Shown here: piece by piece, positions 17,518-24,846 of the stretch | Layout: every line of letters starts with the position of its first letter | How positions within the stretch are numbered: position 1 is the first letter of the stretch | Made by a program: the position numbers and the translations under genes | Source of the DNA: an uncultured Chloroflexales bacterium | GTDB taxonomy: Bacteria; Chloroflexota; Chloroflexia; Chloroflexales; Chloroflexaceae | Assembly: GCA_937967405.1 (NCBI GenBank) | Contig: CALCJV010000104.1 | Span: 1 to 41,619 of the forward strand | Reading direction: 5' to 3' | Length of the DNA: 41,619 nt | Notes under the pieces: model-generated | Seen by the model: the letters and a program-made list of their open reading frames with translations, nothing else | What the model was told of the DNA's origin: nothing | The model's database searches: none

Positions 17518-18090
17518 TTAGCCACGCCCTACTTTGACTGTCGCCGGACGCAGCACCCGGTCACGCAGCATATAGCCCTTCTGCAATTCGGCAATCACTT
17601 TGCCATCTTGCCCCGCTGCATCCTCATACATCACCGCGTCGTGGAAGTTCGGATCAAAATCCTGCCCAAGCACCTCCATTGCGGTCACACCTTCGCTCTC
17701 CAACAACATCCGCAGTTTATTCTGGATTAACTGTGTGCCCCCCCACCACGCGCTCTCGGCGATCTCTGGGGGAATATTCTCCACCGCCCGCTCAAAATCA
17801 TCTACAATCGGCAACACTTTCATGAGCAAGCCGACACTCGCGCCCTTCATCAATTCTGCGCGTTCGCTATCGGTGCGGCGTTTCAAGTTCTTAAAATCAG
17901 CAACGGCCCGCAGCCACTGATCCTTATACTCAGCAGCCTGCTGCTCAGCTGTGGCAAGGCGGGCTTGCAGCTCAGCCAACGCATCACTCACAACCTCGCC
18001 CACAACTGCTTCAGCTTCAGGCTCGATTGCTTCAGCTTGGGTTGACGAATTCTGCATCTCTTCCTGCATCTCCTGCATCTCCTGCGTCAC
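17518..18090 (-). CDS. grpE: Nucleotide exchange factor GrpE
   Basis: A 190-residue GrpE that drives ADP release from DnaK. A long N-terminal helix (about 35-90) leads to the core motif [15 protein letters not shown] (about 93-107). The C-terminal beta-domain has [21 protein letters not shown] and ends LRPATVKVG, as usual. The first residues (MQEMQEEMQ) come from a short 9-bp tandem repeat in the DNA, and the first 40 residues are acidic and variable. The start is a GTG at 18090 with AGGAG 7 nt upstream. It lies 91 bp after hrcA, and its stop overlaps the dnaK ribosome site. Confidence 0.95.
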   Translation of the reverse strand: MTQEMQEMQEEMQNSSTQAEAIEPEAEAVVGEVVSDALAELQARLATAEQQAAEYKDQWLRAVADFKNLKRRTDSERAELMKGASVGLLMKVLPIVDDFERAVENIPPEIAESAWWGGTQLIQNKLRMLLESEGVTAMEVLGQDFDPNFHDAVMYEDAAGQDGKVIAELQKGYMLRDRVLRPATVKVGRG

Positions 18091-18181
18091 AATCCTTCTC
18101 CTATCCTACAGCTTGATCCTTCTCCTCTATCTCGCTCGCTCTACTTGGCCTCGCGCACCTAGCCCGGCATGCACAGCGTGG

Positions 18182-19288
18182 TTATGCCTCTGTTTCAGGC
18201 GAGCGCAGTTCGCCCCCGTAGATGCTCTGCAAGAGTTCGCTCATCACCGTCGAAATGTACTCCACCGTTGAAATCGAATGCGGATATGCCATGCGAGTGG
18301 GCCCAATGATGCCAACCACCCCAATCACATCGCTGTGCCCACCATAGCGCGACAGCACCACGCTGTAATCGCGCATGTCATCGTGGCCGTGTTCTGTCCC
18401 GATCACCACCTGCACATCATCGCTAGCGAGAGCCTGCCCAATCAGGCTCGCCAGTGCATCACTGCGCGTCACGGTGTCGAGCACATGGCGCATGCGCTCG
18501 ATGGCCCGCTGGCTATCCTCTTCCTTGAGCAGGGCCGGCAAAAACTCTGGCTGGCTCAAGATTTCGATCAGCCCGTCGCTGTAAATCTGGCGATTGATGT
18601 GCAGCTCATACTGACGCATGGCCTGCACCAGTATTGTCAGCACCCGCTGCTCCAATTCACCGAGGCGGGCATCTAGGGTGCCAGAGCAGGGCACATCCTC
18701 TAGCTGTTCAAGGGTTAGATTCGCACAGCGTTCACACAGCAGCAGCGACACGCGGCGCAGTTCCGTTTGGGTATAGCTCTGCTCGGTCGTCATCGTCTGC
18801 TGCCGCACTGTGCCATCATGGAACACCAGCACAATTAAGATCGTGGTGTCGGTCAAGCCAATTAGCTCAAGGTGGCGGAAGCGGGCTTGGAACGCCTGCG
18901 GCGGTGTCACCACCGCGGCATTGCGGGTGTGCCGTGCTAGGGCCGCCGCACTGAGCCGAATCCACTGGCTCAATTCGCCTTGCACTTCAATGAACTGGCT
19001 GCGAATCGCCTGCTGCTCGGCTGCCGAAAGGGGCACGCGCTCCATCAAGTGCTCGACAAAAAACCGATAGCCTGCATCGGTCGGCACACGCCCGCCAGAG
19101 GTATGCAGATGCTTCAGATAGCCTAACTCTTCGAGTGCCGCAAATTCATTACGGACTGTCGCTGCCGAGATATTCAGATTATACTTGCGTACCAGTGTTT
19201 CCGAGGCAACGGCACTCGCGCTGGCGATAAATTCTTGCACAACCAGCTTGAGGATACGTTGCCGACGCTCTGGCAGTTCTGTCGTCAT
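18182..19288 (-). CDS. hrcA: Heat-inducible transcription repressor HrcA
   Basis: A 368-residue HrcA that represses class I heat-shock genes through CIRCE operators and is tuned by GroEL. The winged-helix domain (about residues 1-90) has SASETLVRKYNLNISAATVR-like and GYLKHLHTSGGRVPT segments. The GAF-like domain and dimer domain follow, with VVIGTEHGHDD and VVGIIGPTRMAYP near the end. I chose the ATG at 19288 because GAGGAG lies 6 nt upstream. It is the first gene of the chaperone operon. I could not find a CIRCE repeat (TTAGCACTC, N9, GAGTGCTAA) in the 134-bp leader. Confidence 0.95.
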   Translation of the reverse strand: MTTELPERRQRILKLVVQEFIASASAVASETLVRKYNLNISAATVRNEFAALEELGYLKHLHTSGGRVPTDAGYRFFVEHLMERVPLSAAEQQAIRSQFIEVQGELSQWIRLSAAALARHTRNAAVVTPPQAFQARFRHLELIGLTDTTILIVLVFHDGTVRQQTMTTEQSYTQTELRRVSLLLCERCANLTLEQLEDVPCSGTLDARLGELEQRVLTILVQAMRQYELHINRQIYSDGLIEILSQPEFLPALLKEEDSQRAIERMRHVLDTVTRSDALASLIGQALASDDVQVVIGTEHGHDDMRDYSVVLSRYGGHSDVIGVVGIIGPTRMAYPHSISTVEYISTVMSELLQSIYGGELRSPETEA

Positions 19289-19358
19289 CGAAACTCCTCG
19301 ATACAGGTGACACTTTTCGCCTTCGGGGGCCATGAGCCAAGTCTACACAAAGCAGCAT

Positions 19359-19364
19359 AGTATA
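19359..19364 (-). promoter_or_regulatory. Possible -10 of the hrcA operon
   Basis: TATACT on the minus strand lies about 70 nt before the hrcA start. There is no clear -35 and no extended TG, so this is a weak call. Confidence 0.3.
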
Positions 19365-19422
19365 CGCCACGCCTGCCTATGTATCATGTTCTATTGTACC
19401 ATGAGTCGTGCTGTACGGGGCA

Positions 19423-20988
19423 CTAGCGCGAGCTGGCATCATCAGTCACACTGGTCGGATCAACCACAATCGGCATGCGATAGCGTTCATCGGCATTGAC
19501 CTGCAAGCCCAGCAACGAGACACGGGCCACTTGCACGTCGTAGTCGTGCCCATTCGCATACACATCCACGCTTCGCAGGTAGCGGGCAAGCGGAATCCAG
19601 CCCGGCGAACGCAAATCTACGGTGAAGGTGCGCCACGTATCCCGCTCGACCTCGACATAGATAATGCCCGGATCACGGCGCGGTGCAGCCCCCGACACGC
19701 GGCTAGTGTAAAAGCAGATCACCCGTTCCTGCTCGGCATCGAGGGGGCTACTGCGCTTGTGCAGAAACCGCACCATCACTGGACACTCCGAGCCGCGTTC
19801 GCCGGCTAGATCGAGCGACTGTTCCCGCACACGCAATTGGATCGAGAAGAGCAGCCCCGGATACTCAGAAATATCAATGCCGGCCCGCCCAACCCCCAGC
19901 GTCTGGCGAATTCCCGTCACAAAACTCGTCGTTTGCGTGCCGGTGCGGATGAAACGGACGGCGGGCACGGTGCTATCCGGTGGGCAGGGCAGCTGCGTCG
20001 GGAGGTGCGGGCAGACGGGCGTAATCTGGAAGAAGCCCGGCTCCACATTGGCCGGCCCACTGAAGACCTGCCACGTATCCGCCCGCACTAGCTGCGGCTG
20101 GAGCTGCGGTGGGATCGTGGTGTTATTGTACTCTTCCTCGGTGAACGCCGTGAAGGAGCCATCCCGAAGCAGCTGCCACTCGGCCGGCCGGATGGGCGAA
20201 AGGGCCCCGACCACATCGACTACGGCACGTTGCCCGCGCTGCAACCCCAGTTGCTCACCACGACTAGTGATCTGGGCCGAACCTTCGCGCACCGCAACAT
20301 CAATTATCTGCTCCCGCGACTCACGGGCATCATAGAAACGTAGCGTGCGCTCGGTTGGCTCTAGCGCAATGCTATAGCTCCCGCCCGCCGCTAGCTCGAT
20401 CAGCGTATCATAGACCAATACCGCAAAGCGCACCTGCTCAAAGGGTTGATCAGCTCGCAAGTCGTAGCGTACATAGCCCCCATATTGGCGCACAACCACT
20501 TCTTGCTGGTTGTTGTTCCAGCGCGTGGTATCCAGCTTAATCAGCTCGACATCGGCTTCAGCCCACAGATCGAGGGCACTCTGATCAAACAGGAGCAACG
20601 TCGCCGCTTGGCCATAGCCCACCGAGCTATCCACACGCAGGCGATCACAGGGCTGGAGCTGCTGGCCATCCTGCACCCGCTCAAACACAGTACGCCCACA
20701 GCGTTGCCACGTAATCTGCTCAATCGGGGCCCGCACAATCAACTGAGCCTGCTGCACAGTCGTAGCAGTCATGCGGTACGTCCATGCGGTATAACCCACC
20801 GACATGACTACCGTACAGAAGATCAAGAAGCTGAACACCAACAACGCCCACACAGTCCAGAGCGTGAAGCTCCGATCTCGGCGCGGTGTGGGCGGCGCAG
20901 GCAACACGAGCGGCTCACGCACATCCGCCACACTCGACGTAAGCGGCGAGCTGATGGAGACTGGACGTTCTTGAACATCGGTAGTCAT
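19423..20988 (-). CDS. Membrane-anchored FecR-domain-like protein
   Basis: A 521-residue protein. The N-terminal 40 residues are soluble and Pro-rich. One transmembrane segment follows (about 43-66, LWTVWALLVFSFLIFCTVV). The part after it resembles a FecR-type beta domain, with DGQQLQPCDRLRVDSSVGYGQA, LLLFDQSALDLWAEADVELI and later VVRQYGGYVRYDLRA. The remaining 250 residues are an unassigned beta-rich region with several Cys. In Chloroflexota such FecR-like proteins often occur without a TonB receptor. It starts 10 nt after the ROK kinase gene on the same strand and may be coupled to it. The ribosome site at 20988 is weak. No signalling partner is in view, so the role is not known. Confidence 0.65.
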   Translation of the reverse strand: MTTDVQERPVSISSPLTSSVADVREPLVLPAPPTPRRDRSFTLWTVWALLVFSFLIFCTVVMSVGYTAWTYRMTATTVQQAQLIVRAPIEQITWQRCGRTVFERVQDGQQLQPCDRLRVDSSVGYGQAATLLLFDQSALDLWAEADVELIKLDTTRWNNNQQEVVVRQYGGYVRYDLRADQPFEQVRFAVLVYDTLIELAAGGSYSIALEPTERTLRFYDARESREQIIDVAVREGSAQITSRGEQLGLQRGQRAVVDVVGALSPIRPAEWQLLRDGSFTAFTEEEYNNTTIPPQLQPQLVRADTWQVFSGPANVEPGFFQITPVCPHLPTQLPCPPDSTVPAVRFIRTGTQTTSFVTGIRQTLGVGRAGIDISEYPGLLFSIQLRVREQSLDLAGERGSECPVMVRFLHKRSSPLDAEQERVICFYTSRVSGAAPRRDPGIIYVEVERDTWRTFTVDLRSPGWIPLARYLRSVDVYANGHDYDVQVARVSLLGLQVNADERYRMPIVVDPTSVTDDASSR

Positions 20989-20998
20989 ATACGTGGGG

Positions 20999-21970
20999 CT
21001 ACCTTACCGGTAGCAGCGTAGGCTGTCCGGCTTGCTCAGCACTCGCGGCGTAGAAAGCCAGCGCGGCCGCGCCGAGCACACCGACTTGATCACCAAGCTG
21101 GGCTAAGGCAATCGGCACTGTGCGATACACATCGGCAATTGCATACTGTGCAGCCACCGTGCGTGCACCGTCGAGCAGCCATGGATTGGCTGTCACCACC
21201 CCGCCCCCAACGAGCACTCGCTCTGGGCCATACAGATGCAATAGGTTGGCAATGCCGATCCCGATCAGCGTCGCTTCACGCTCCATCAAGTATTGGGCGA
21301 ATGAATCATCGAGGGCAGCGGCCTGTGAAACATGAATGCTCGTGACCGTCTCTGGCGTAGCAAGGCTATGCAGGATGCTGTCGGGGTAATCGGGCATCAG
21401 GCGTGCCGCTGCTGCCCCAAGTGCCGTGCCGGAAGCAAGGTTTTCCCACGAAGTCCGGTCTTCAATCAGCATATGGCCCACCTCTGCCGCCGCACCACGA
21501 TGCCCCACAAGCAGCCGTCCATCGCAGATTACGCCCCCGCCAATGCCCGTACTAATGGTGACGTAGAGCAGGTTGCGGCAGCCCTGCCCCCCACCGAAGT
21601 ACCACTCACCAAGCACCGCGAGGTTGGCATCGTTGCCGACAGTAATGCTCGCGGTGTGGATGCGTTCGATCAATAGATCCCGCAGGGGCACATCCACCCA
21701 GCCGCGCATGTTCGGCGTATGGAACACAATCCCGCGCTGCGGCTCGACTGGGCCCGGCGCACCGACCCCAATCCCAAGCAGGGTATCCTCAGGCGTGAGC
21801 TGCGCTTGCAGCTGCTCAACACAGGTGACCATCTGTGCAACCACCATGGCTGGGCCTGCTGCGGATGCCGTCGGCATTCGCACTTGCTGAAGAATCGTCC
21901 CTTCACGGTCAGCGAGCACAGCCCGGAGCTGCGTGCCTCCAAGATCAATTCCGATCACACAGGTTGGCAT
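20999..21970 (-). CDS. ROK-family sugar kinase (glucokinase-like), zinc motif absent
   Basis: A 323-residue ROK protein that would phosphorylate glucose or a related sugar with ATP. The phosphate loop GIDLGGT lies at 7-13. The catalytic Asp is in VGNDANLAVLGEW (Asp114). TISTGIGGGV (138-147) and AAEVGH (161-166) are typical. The CxCGxxGC zinc site that normally follows the GH is missing: after EVGHMLIED comes TSWENLASGTAL with no Cys. I chose the ATG at 21970 because GGAG lies 9 nt upstream. The frame extends to 22015 without a better site. It diverges from gap across a 298-bp gap and precedes the FecR-like gene. Glucokinase fits glycolysis, but the sugar is not proven. Confidence 0.85.
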   Translation of the reverse strand: MPTCVIGIDLGGTQLRAVLADREGTILQQVRMPTASAAGPAMVVAQMVTCVEQLQAQLTPEDTLLGIGVGAPGPVEPQRGIVFHTPNMRGWVDVPLRDLLIERIHTASITVGNDANLAVLGEWYFGGGQGCRNLLYVTISTGIGGGVICDGRLLVGHRGAAAEVGHMLIEDRTSWENLASGTALGAAAARLMPDYPDSILHSLATPETVTSIHVSQAAALDDSFAQYLMEREATLIGIGIANLLHLYGPERVLVGGGVVTANPWLLDGARTVAAQYAIADVYRTVPIALAQLGDQVGVLGAAALAFYAASAEQAGQPTLLPVR

Positions 21971-22051
21971 AAGTTCTATCTCCGTCTCTATGAGGTGTTC
22001 CACATTGCTCGCCACGCAACGGCAACCACCCCAGCTGTGCCCATCGCATCT

Positions 22052-22057
22052 ATTATA
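22052..22057 (-). promoter_or_regulatory. -10 element of the ROK kinase gene
   Basis: Perfect TATAAT on the minus strand, about 80 nt before the start at 21970. No clear -35 is visible. Confidence 0.4.
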
Positions 22058-22145
22058 CTATGCCCAAGAACAACGCCATGCTGGAGCTGGGCTACCGCCG
22101 CTCCACCCACCACACGCCCGCCCCTGAAACATAGTTCAGTGTGCG

Positions 22146-22154
22146 TGGTATAAT
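22146..22154 (+). promoter_or_regulatory. Extended -10 promoter of gap
   Basis: TGGTATAAT (22146-22154) is a full extended -10. A weak CTGAAA at 22124 is 19 nt upstream. The start codon of gap is 115 nt downstream, leaving a leader of about 110 nt. Confidence 0.6.
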
Positions 22155-22268
22155 GGACCTATAAGTGCAGACTGTACTGGCGCACACCGCGTCAGTGATC
22201 ACCAACCGATGATGCACGGGGCTGGCAAGGTGTGCCGCACCCCGTCCACAAGGCAGAAGGAGCAGCAT

Positions 22269-23321
22269 ATGGCACGAGTAGCGATCAATGGCTTTGGCCG
22301 CATTGGGCGGCAGACCCTGAAAGCGATTCTGGAAAGCGGCTTCGACAACATCGAAGTGGTTGCGATCAATGACTTGACTGATAATCACACCCTTGCCCAC
22401 CTGCTAAAGTACGACACCACCTATCACCAATTTGCGGGCAACGTCTCGGCCTCAGAAACACAGCTCACAATTGAGTATGATACCGAAGATGAAGACGGAG
22501 CCGTAACGCGCACGCTGGAGATTGCCGCGCTTGAGGAACGCGACCCCGCCAAGCTGCCATGGGCAGACATGGGCGTAGACATTGTGATTGAATCCACTGG
22601 CCGCTTCACCAAAGCTGAAGATGCCCGCAAGCATATTGAGGCTGGCGCAAAGAAAGTCATCATCACGGCCCCTGCCAAGAACGAAGATATTACGATTGTG
22701 CTGGGCGTAAACGATGATAAGTATGACAACGCCGTGCATCATATCATCTCGAATGCCTCCTGCACCACCAACTGCCTCGCCCCTGTGGCCAAAGTGCTCC
22801 ACGACAATTTTGGCATCCGGCGCGGGATCATGACCACGATCCACGCCTACACAATGGACCAGAACTTGCAGGACAACGTCCACCGTGATCTGCGCCGAGC
22901 ACGGGCTGCCGCGCAGAATATTGTGCCCACCTCAACGGGGGCCGCGCAAGCGGTTGCACTGGTGTTGCCCGAACTGAAAGGCAAGTTTGTGGGCTATGCC
23001 CTGCGCGTGCCCACTCCAACCGTCTCAATCATTGACTTCACGGTAGAACTGGACAAGCCGACCAGCGTGGAGGCGATCAACCAAGCCTTCACCGATGCAA
23101 GCGAAAGCGAGGATTTGGACGGGATTCTTGGTGTCTCGAAGGAACCGCTCGTCAGCAGCGACTTCATCGGCGATTCCCGCAGCAGCATCGTAGACCTTGC
23201 CCTGACGACAGGGATCGGCGACAACATGTTCAAGGTAGTATCGTGGTATGACAACGAATGGGGCTACTCGGTGCGGGTTGCCGAACTGACCGCCTTCGTC
23301 GCAGAGGCAATGGAAGAGTAG
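22269..23321 (+). CDS. gap: Glyceraldehyde-3-phosphate dehydrogenase, type I
   Basis: A 350-residue phosphorylating GAPDH of central glycolysis or gluconeogenesis. The Rossmann start is [13 protein letters not shown], and the acidic Asp35 of INDLTD fits NAD rather than NADP preference, though this is only a hint. The active site is [12 protein letters not shown] with Cys165. [10 protein letters not shown] carries a Gln where most have Lys. The C-terminus [12 protein letters not shown] is complete. An insertion near 72-97 makes it slightly longer than usual. The ATG at 22269 has AAGGAG 6 nt upstream. It has its own promoter at 22146 and two hairpins after its stop. It diverges from the ROK kinase gene, which may belong to the same sugar pathway. 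Confidence 0.97.
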   Translation: MARVAINGFGRIGRQTLKAILESGFDNIEVVAINDLTDNHTLAHLLKYDTTYHQFAGNVSASETQLTIEYDTEDEDGAVTRTLEIAALEERDPAKLPWADMGVDIVIESTGRFTKAEDARKHIEAGAKKVIITAPAKNEDITIVLGVNDDKYDNAVHHIISNASCTTNCLAPVAKVLHDNFGIRRGIMTTIHAYTMDQNLQDNVHRDLRRARAAAQNIVPTSTGAAQAVALVLPELKGKFVGYALRVPTPTVSIIDFTVELDKPTSVEAINQAFTDASESEDLDGILGVSKEPLVSSDFIGDSRSSIVDLALTTGIGDNMFKVVSWYDNEWGYSVRVAELTAFVAEAMEE

Positions 23322-23331
23322 GCTATCTGTT

Positions 23332-23367
23332 CTCGACTGGCTCATCTAGTCAAATTAGCCAATCGAG
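23332..23367. terminator. Hairpin after gap (first of two)
   Basis: An 11-bp stem with one mismatch (23332-23342 with 23357-23367) and a 14-nt loop lies 10 nt after the gap stop. It has no strong U-tract. Confidence 0.45.
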
Positions 23368-23380
23368 TTAATCGAGATGC

Positions 23381-23403
23381 GGCGCGAGGGGATGCCTCGC
23401 GCC
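23381..23403. terminator. GC hairpin between gap and the sigma-factor gene
   Basis: A perfect 9-bp stem GGCGCGAGG / CCTCGCGCC (23381-23389 with 23395-23403) and a 5-nt loop. The two flanking genes converge, so it can serve both. Confidence 0.55.
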
Positions 23404-23433
23404 CTTGTCAGTATCCTTATATATTCCTGCCCG

Positions 23434-24249
23434 CTAGCTTGCCGCCGCGAATTGGCGTAGCTCAGCATTGCGCCCTAGCCGCCCGAGCACATTGCGCTTC
23501 ACATTGTACACATCGTTGACCGTGCGAAACAGATCAGTGCGGCGGGCGTAGATTGCCCGTGGGGTTAGCCCTAACACAAACGATCCATATACGACCACAC
23601 GCTCGCTCTCCGTATTCAGCTGCCCGTCAATGAGCTGCCAAAACTCCTCGCGCTGCACCCGTTGCATCGCTTCTTCGTCGGGCGCACTCGGATCGGCAAT
23701 ATTGCTGTAAGTCAGCGTATCTTCAGGCAGCACCTCCGCCCATGACTGGGCCCGCACACTGTCAATCACAACACTGGTGGTGCAAAGTTGCAGGTAGTGC
23801 AGCAGCGAAGCCAGCGTCGGAAATGAGGCGAATCGCTCCGGCGAAATCGCCCGCCAAAACTTCATAAACGCCCCAATAACAAAATACTCGCTAGTTTCGC
23901 CGCTACTGATGAAAGCCCCACTGCGCCGCACCCACCCCTCAACAAGGCTGCTGTAGTGGTAAAACAGCTGCTCCCACGCAGCTTCATTGCGCTCGACGAG
24001 GGCCCGCCGAAACAGCTCATAGCTGTAGCTGGTATCGTGCGCTTGCCCACGATAGAACCGCTCGCTCTCGGTAGCGCAGCGGCTCATCAGCAGAGCCAAA
24101 TCCATCTCGCACAAACGGGCTTCATCATGCGGGCGGTACTCATAATCCGGGCGGCTCAAGCGTTGCCGCACAACGTCGCCGAGCTGTCCCGTGTTATTGA
24201 TACTTCCAGAACCATTGCTGGATCGGGGGGTGAGGTCATTCGTGAGCAT
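23434..24249 (-). CDS. ECF-like sigma factor
   Basis: A 271-residue protein with the layout of an extracytoplasmic-function sigma factor. Region 2 is about 78-170, with YELFRRALVERNEAAWEQLFYHYSSLV as a typical region 2.1 and later FWRAISPERF and LQLCTTSVVIDSVRAQSW. Region 4 is about 212-258, with ERVVVYGSFVLGLTP. The linker and the N-terminal 75 residues are longer than in simple ECF factors. The family directs RNA polymerase to stress or surface genes. The target set is not known. I chose the ATG at 24249 because GAGGAG lies 8 nt upstream. The promoter at 24382-24410 reads toward it. No anti-sigma gene is beside it. Confidence 0.65.
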   Translation of the reverse strand: MLTNDLTPRSSNGSGSINNTGQLGDVVRQRLSRPDYEYRPHDEARLCEMDLALLMSRCATESERFYRGQAHDTSYSYELFRRALVERNEAAWEQLFYHYSSLVEGWVRRSGAFISSGETSEYFVIGAFMKFWRAISPERFASFPTLASLLHYLQLCTTSVVIDSVRAQSWAEVLPEDTLTYSNIADPSAPDEEAMQRVQREEFWQLIDGQLNTESERVVVYGSFVLGLTPRAIYARRTDLFRTVNDVYNVKRNVLGRLGRNAELRQFAAAS

Positions 24250-24381
24250 ACGGTTATCTCCTCGCAATACACCACTTTCTTTATCGAATAGATAGGCAGC
24301 GGCACATTCACTCCCGTGAAACGACCGCATGGGGAACGCATGCCAATCACGAATTGATCTGCATTACGTTCTACTACCTTG

Positions 24382-24410
24382 ATTGTATGATTTAGTGTAG
24401 TGTTTGAGAA
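24382..24410 (-). promoter_or_regulatory. Promoter of the sigma-factor gene
   Basis: On the minus strand TTCTCA (24405-24410), a 17-nt spacer and TACAAT (24382-24387) form a sigma-70-type promoter about 130 nt before the start at 24249. Confidence 0.5.
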
Positions 24411-24545
24411 GAGCAAAAAATGAACAGAGCATTACAGATCATGCGATCTTGCATGTCCGCTCACACTTACCACAGAATGCACGCAGATCGGACAAGAAAG
24501 GCACGTAGCCCTTATCCGATAGAGTGTCATACGACAGACAGTAAT

Positions 24546-24577
24546 ACCTGATCTATTTTCGTTTCAGGTTATTTTTT
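24546..24577 (+). terminator. Intrinsic-terminator-like hairpin in an intergenic region
   Basis: A 6-bp stem ACCTGA / TCAGGT (24546-24551 with 24564-24569), a 12-nt loop and then TATTTTTT (24570-24577) look like a Rho-independent end. No gene lies upstream on this strand, so a small RNA or leader could end here. Confidence 0.35.
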
Positions 24578-24754
24578 GCTTCCGATCAGATAAACGATAC
24601 ACATCAGCATATTTTCAGATCGTTTCCGCAAGATCCAGCCGCTTTTCAGCAAAGATTCATAGCAAAGAGTCATTTCACTCAGGCCATTTTCAGATGACCG
24701 GCGGCAGGGAACAGGCATGCACCACCACCCAGTTAAATATCGCTCGGAGGCGTG

Positions 24755-24763
24755 TGGTATAGT
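24755..24763 (+). promoter_or_regulatory. Extended -10 promoter of the glucosidase gene
   Basis: TGGTATAGT (24755-24763) is an extended -10 about 84 nt before the start at 24847. No clear -35 is visible. Confidence 0.5.
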
Positions 24764-24846
24764 AGCAGCGGTGATGCGCGGCACATGCGGTGCATACCGA
24801 GAGACACGGCAAAGACACACAAAACCGATTAGCAGGAGGCTTTGAC

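Larger units (their letters stand above)
24250..24846. other. AT-rich divergent intergenic region
   Basis: About 600 bp between the sigma-factor and glucosidase genes. It holds a minus-strand promoter (24382-24410) and a plus-strand promoter (24755-24763). A terminator-like hairpin lies at 24546-24577. The stretch 24541-24600 has only 20 G or C in 60 bases, well below the neighbours. Open frames here lack ribosome sites and family resemblance. Confidence 0.6.

Noticed and set aside
19289-19422. Possible CIRCE operator near hrcA
   Set aside because: The best inverted repeat (GTGC and GCAC near 19410-19425) has the wrong orientation and sequence and overlaps the end of the FecR-like gene.
24569-24820. 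83-codon frame in the AT-rich gap
   Set aside because: No ribosome site, many Cys and Arg, no family resemblance, and it crosses the promoter of the glucosidase gene.
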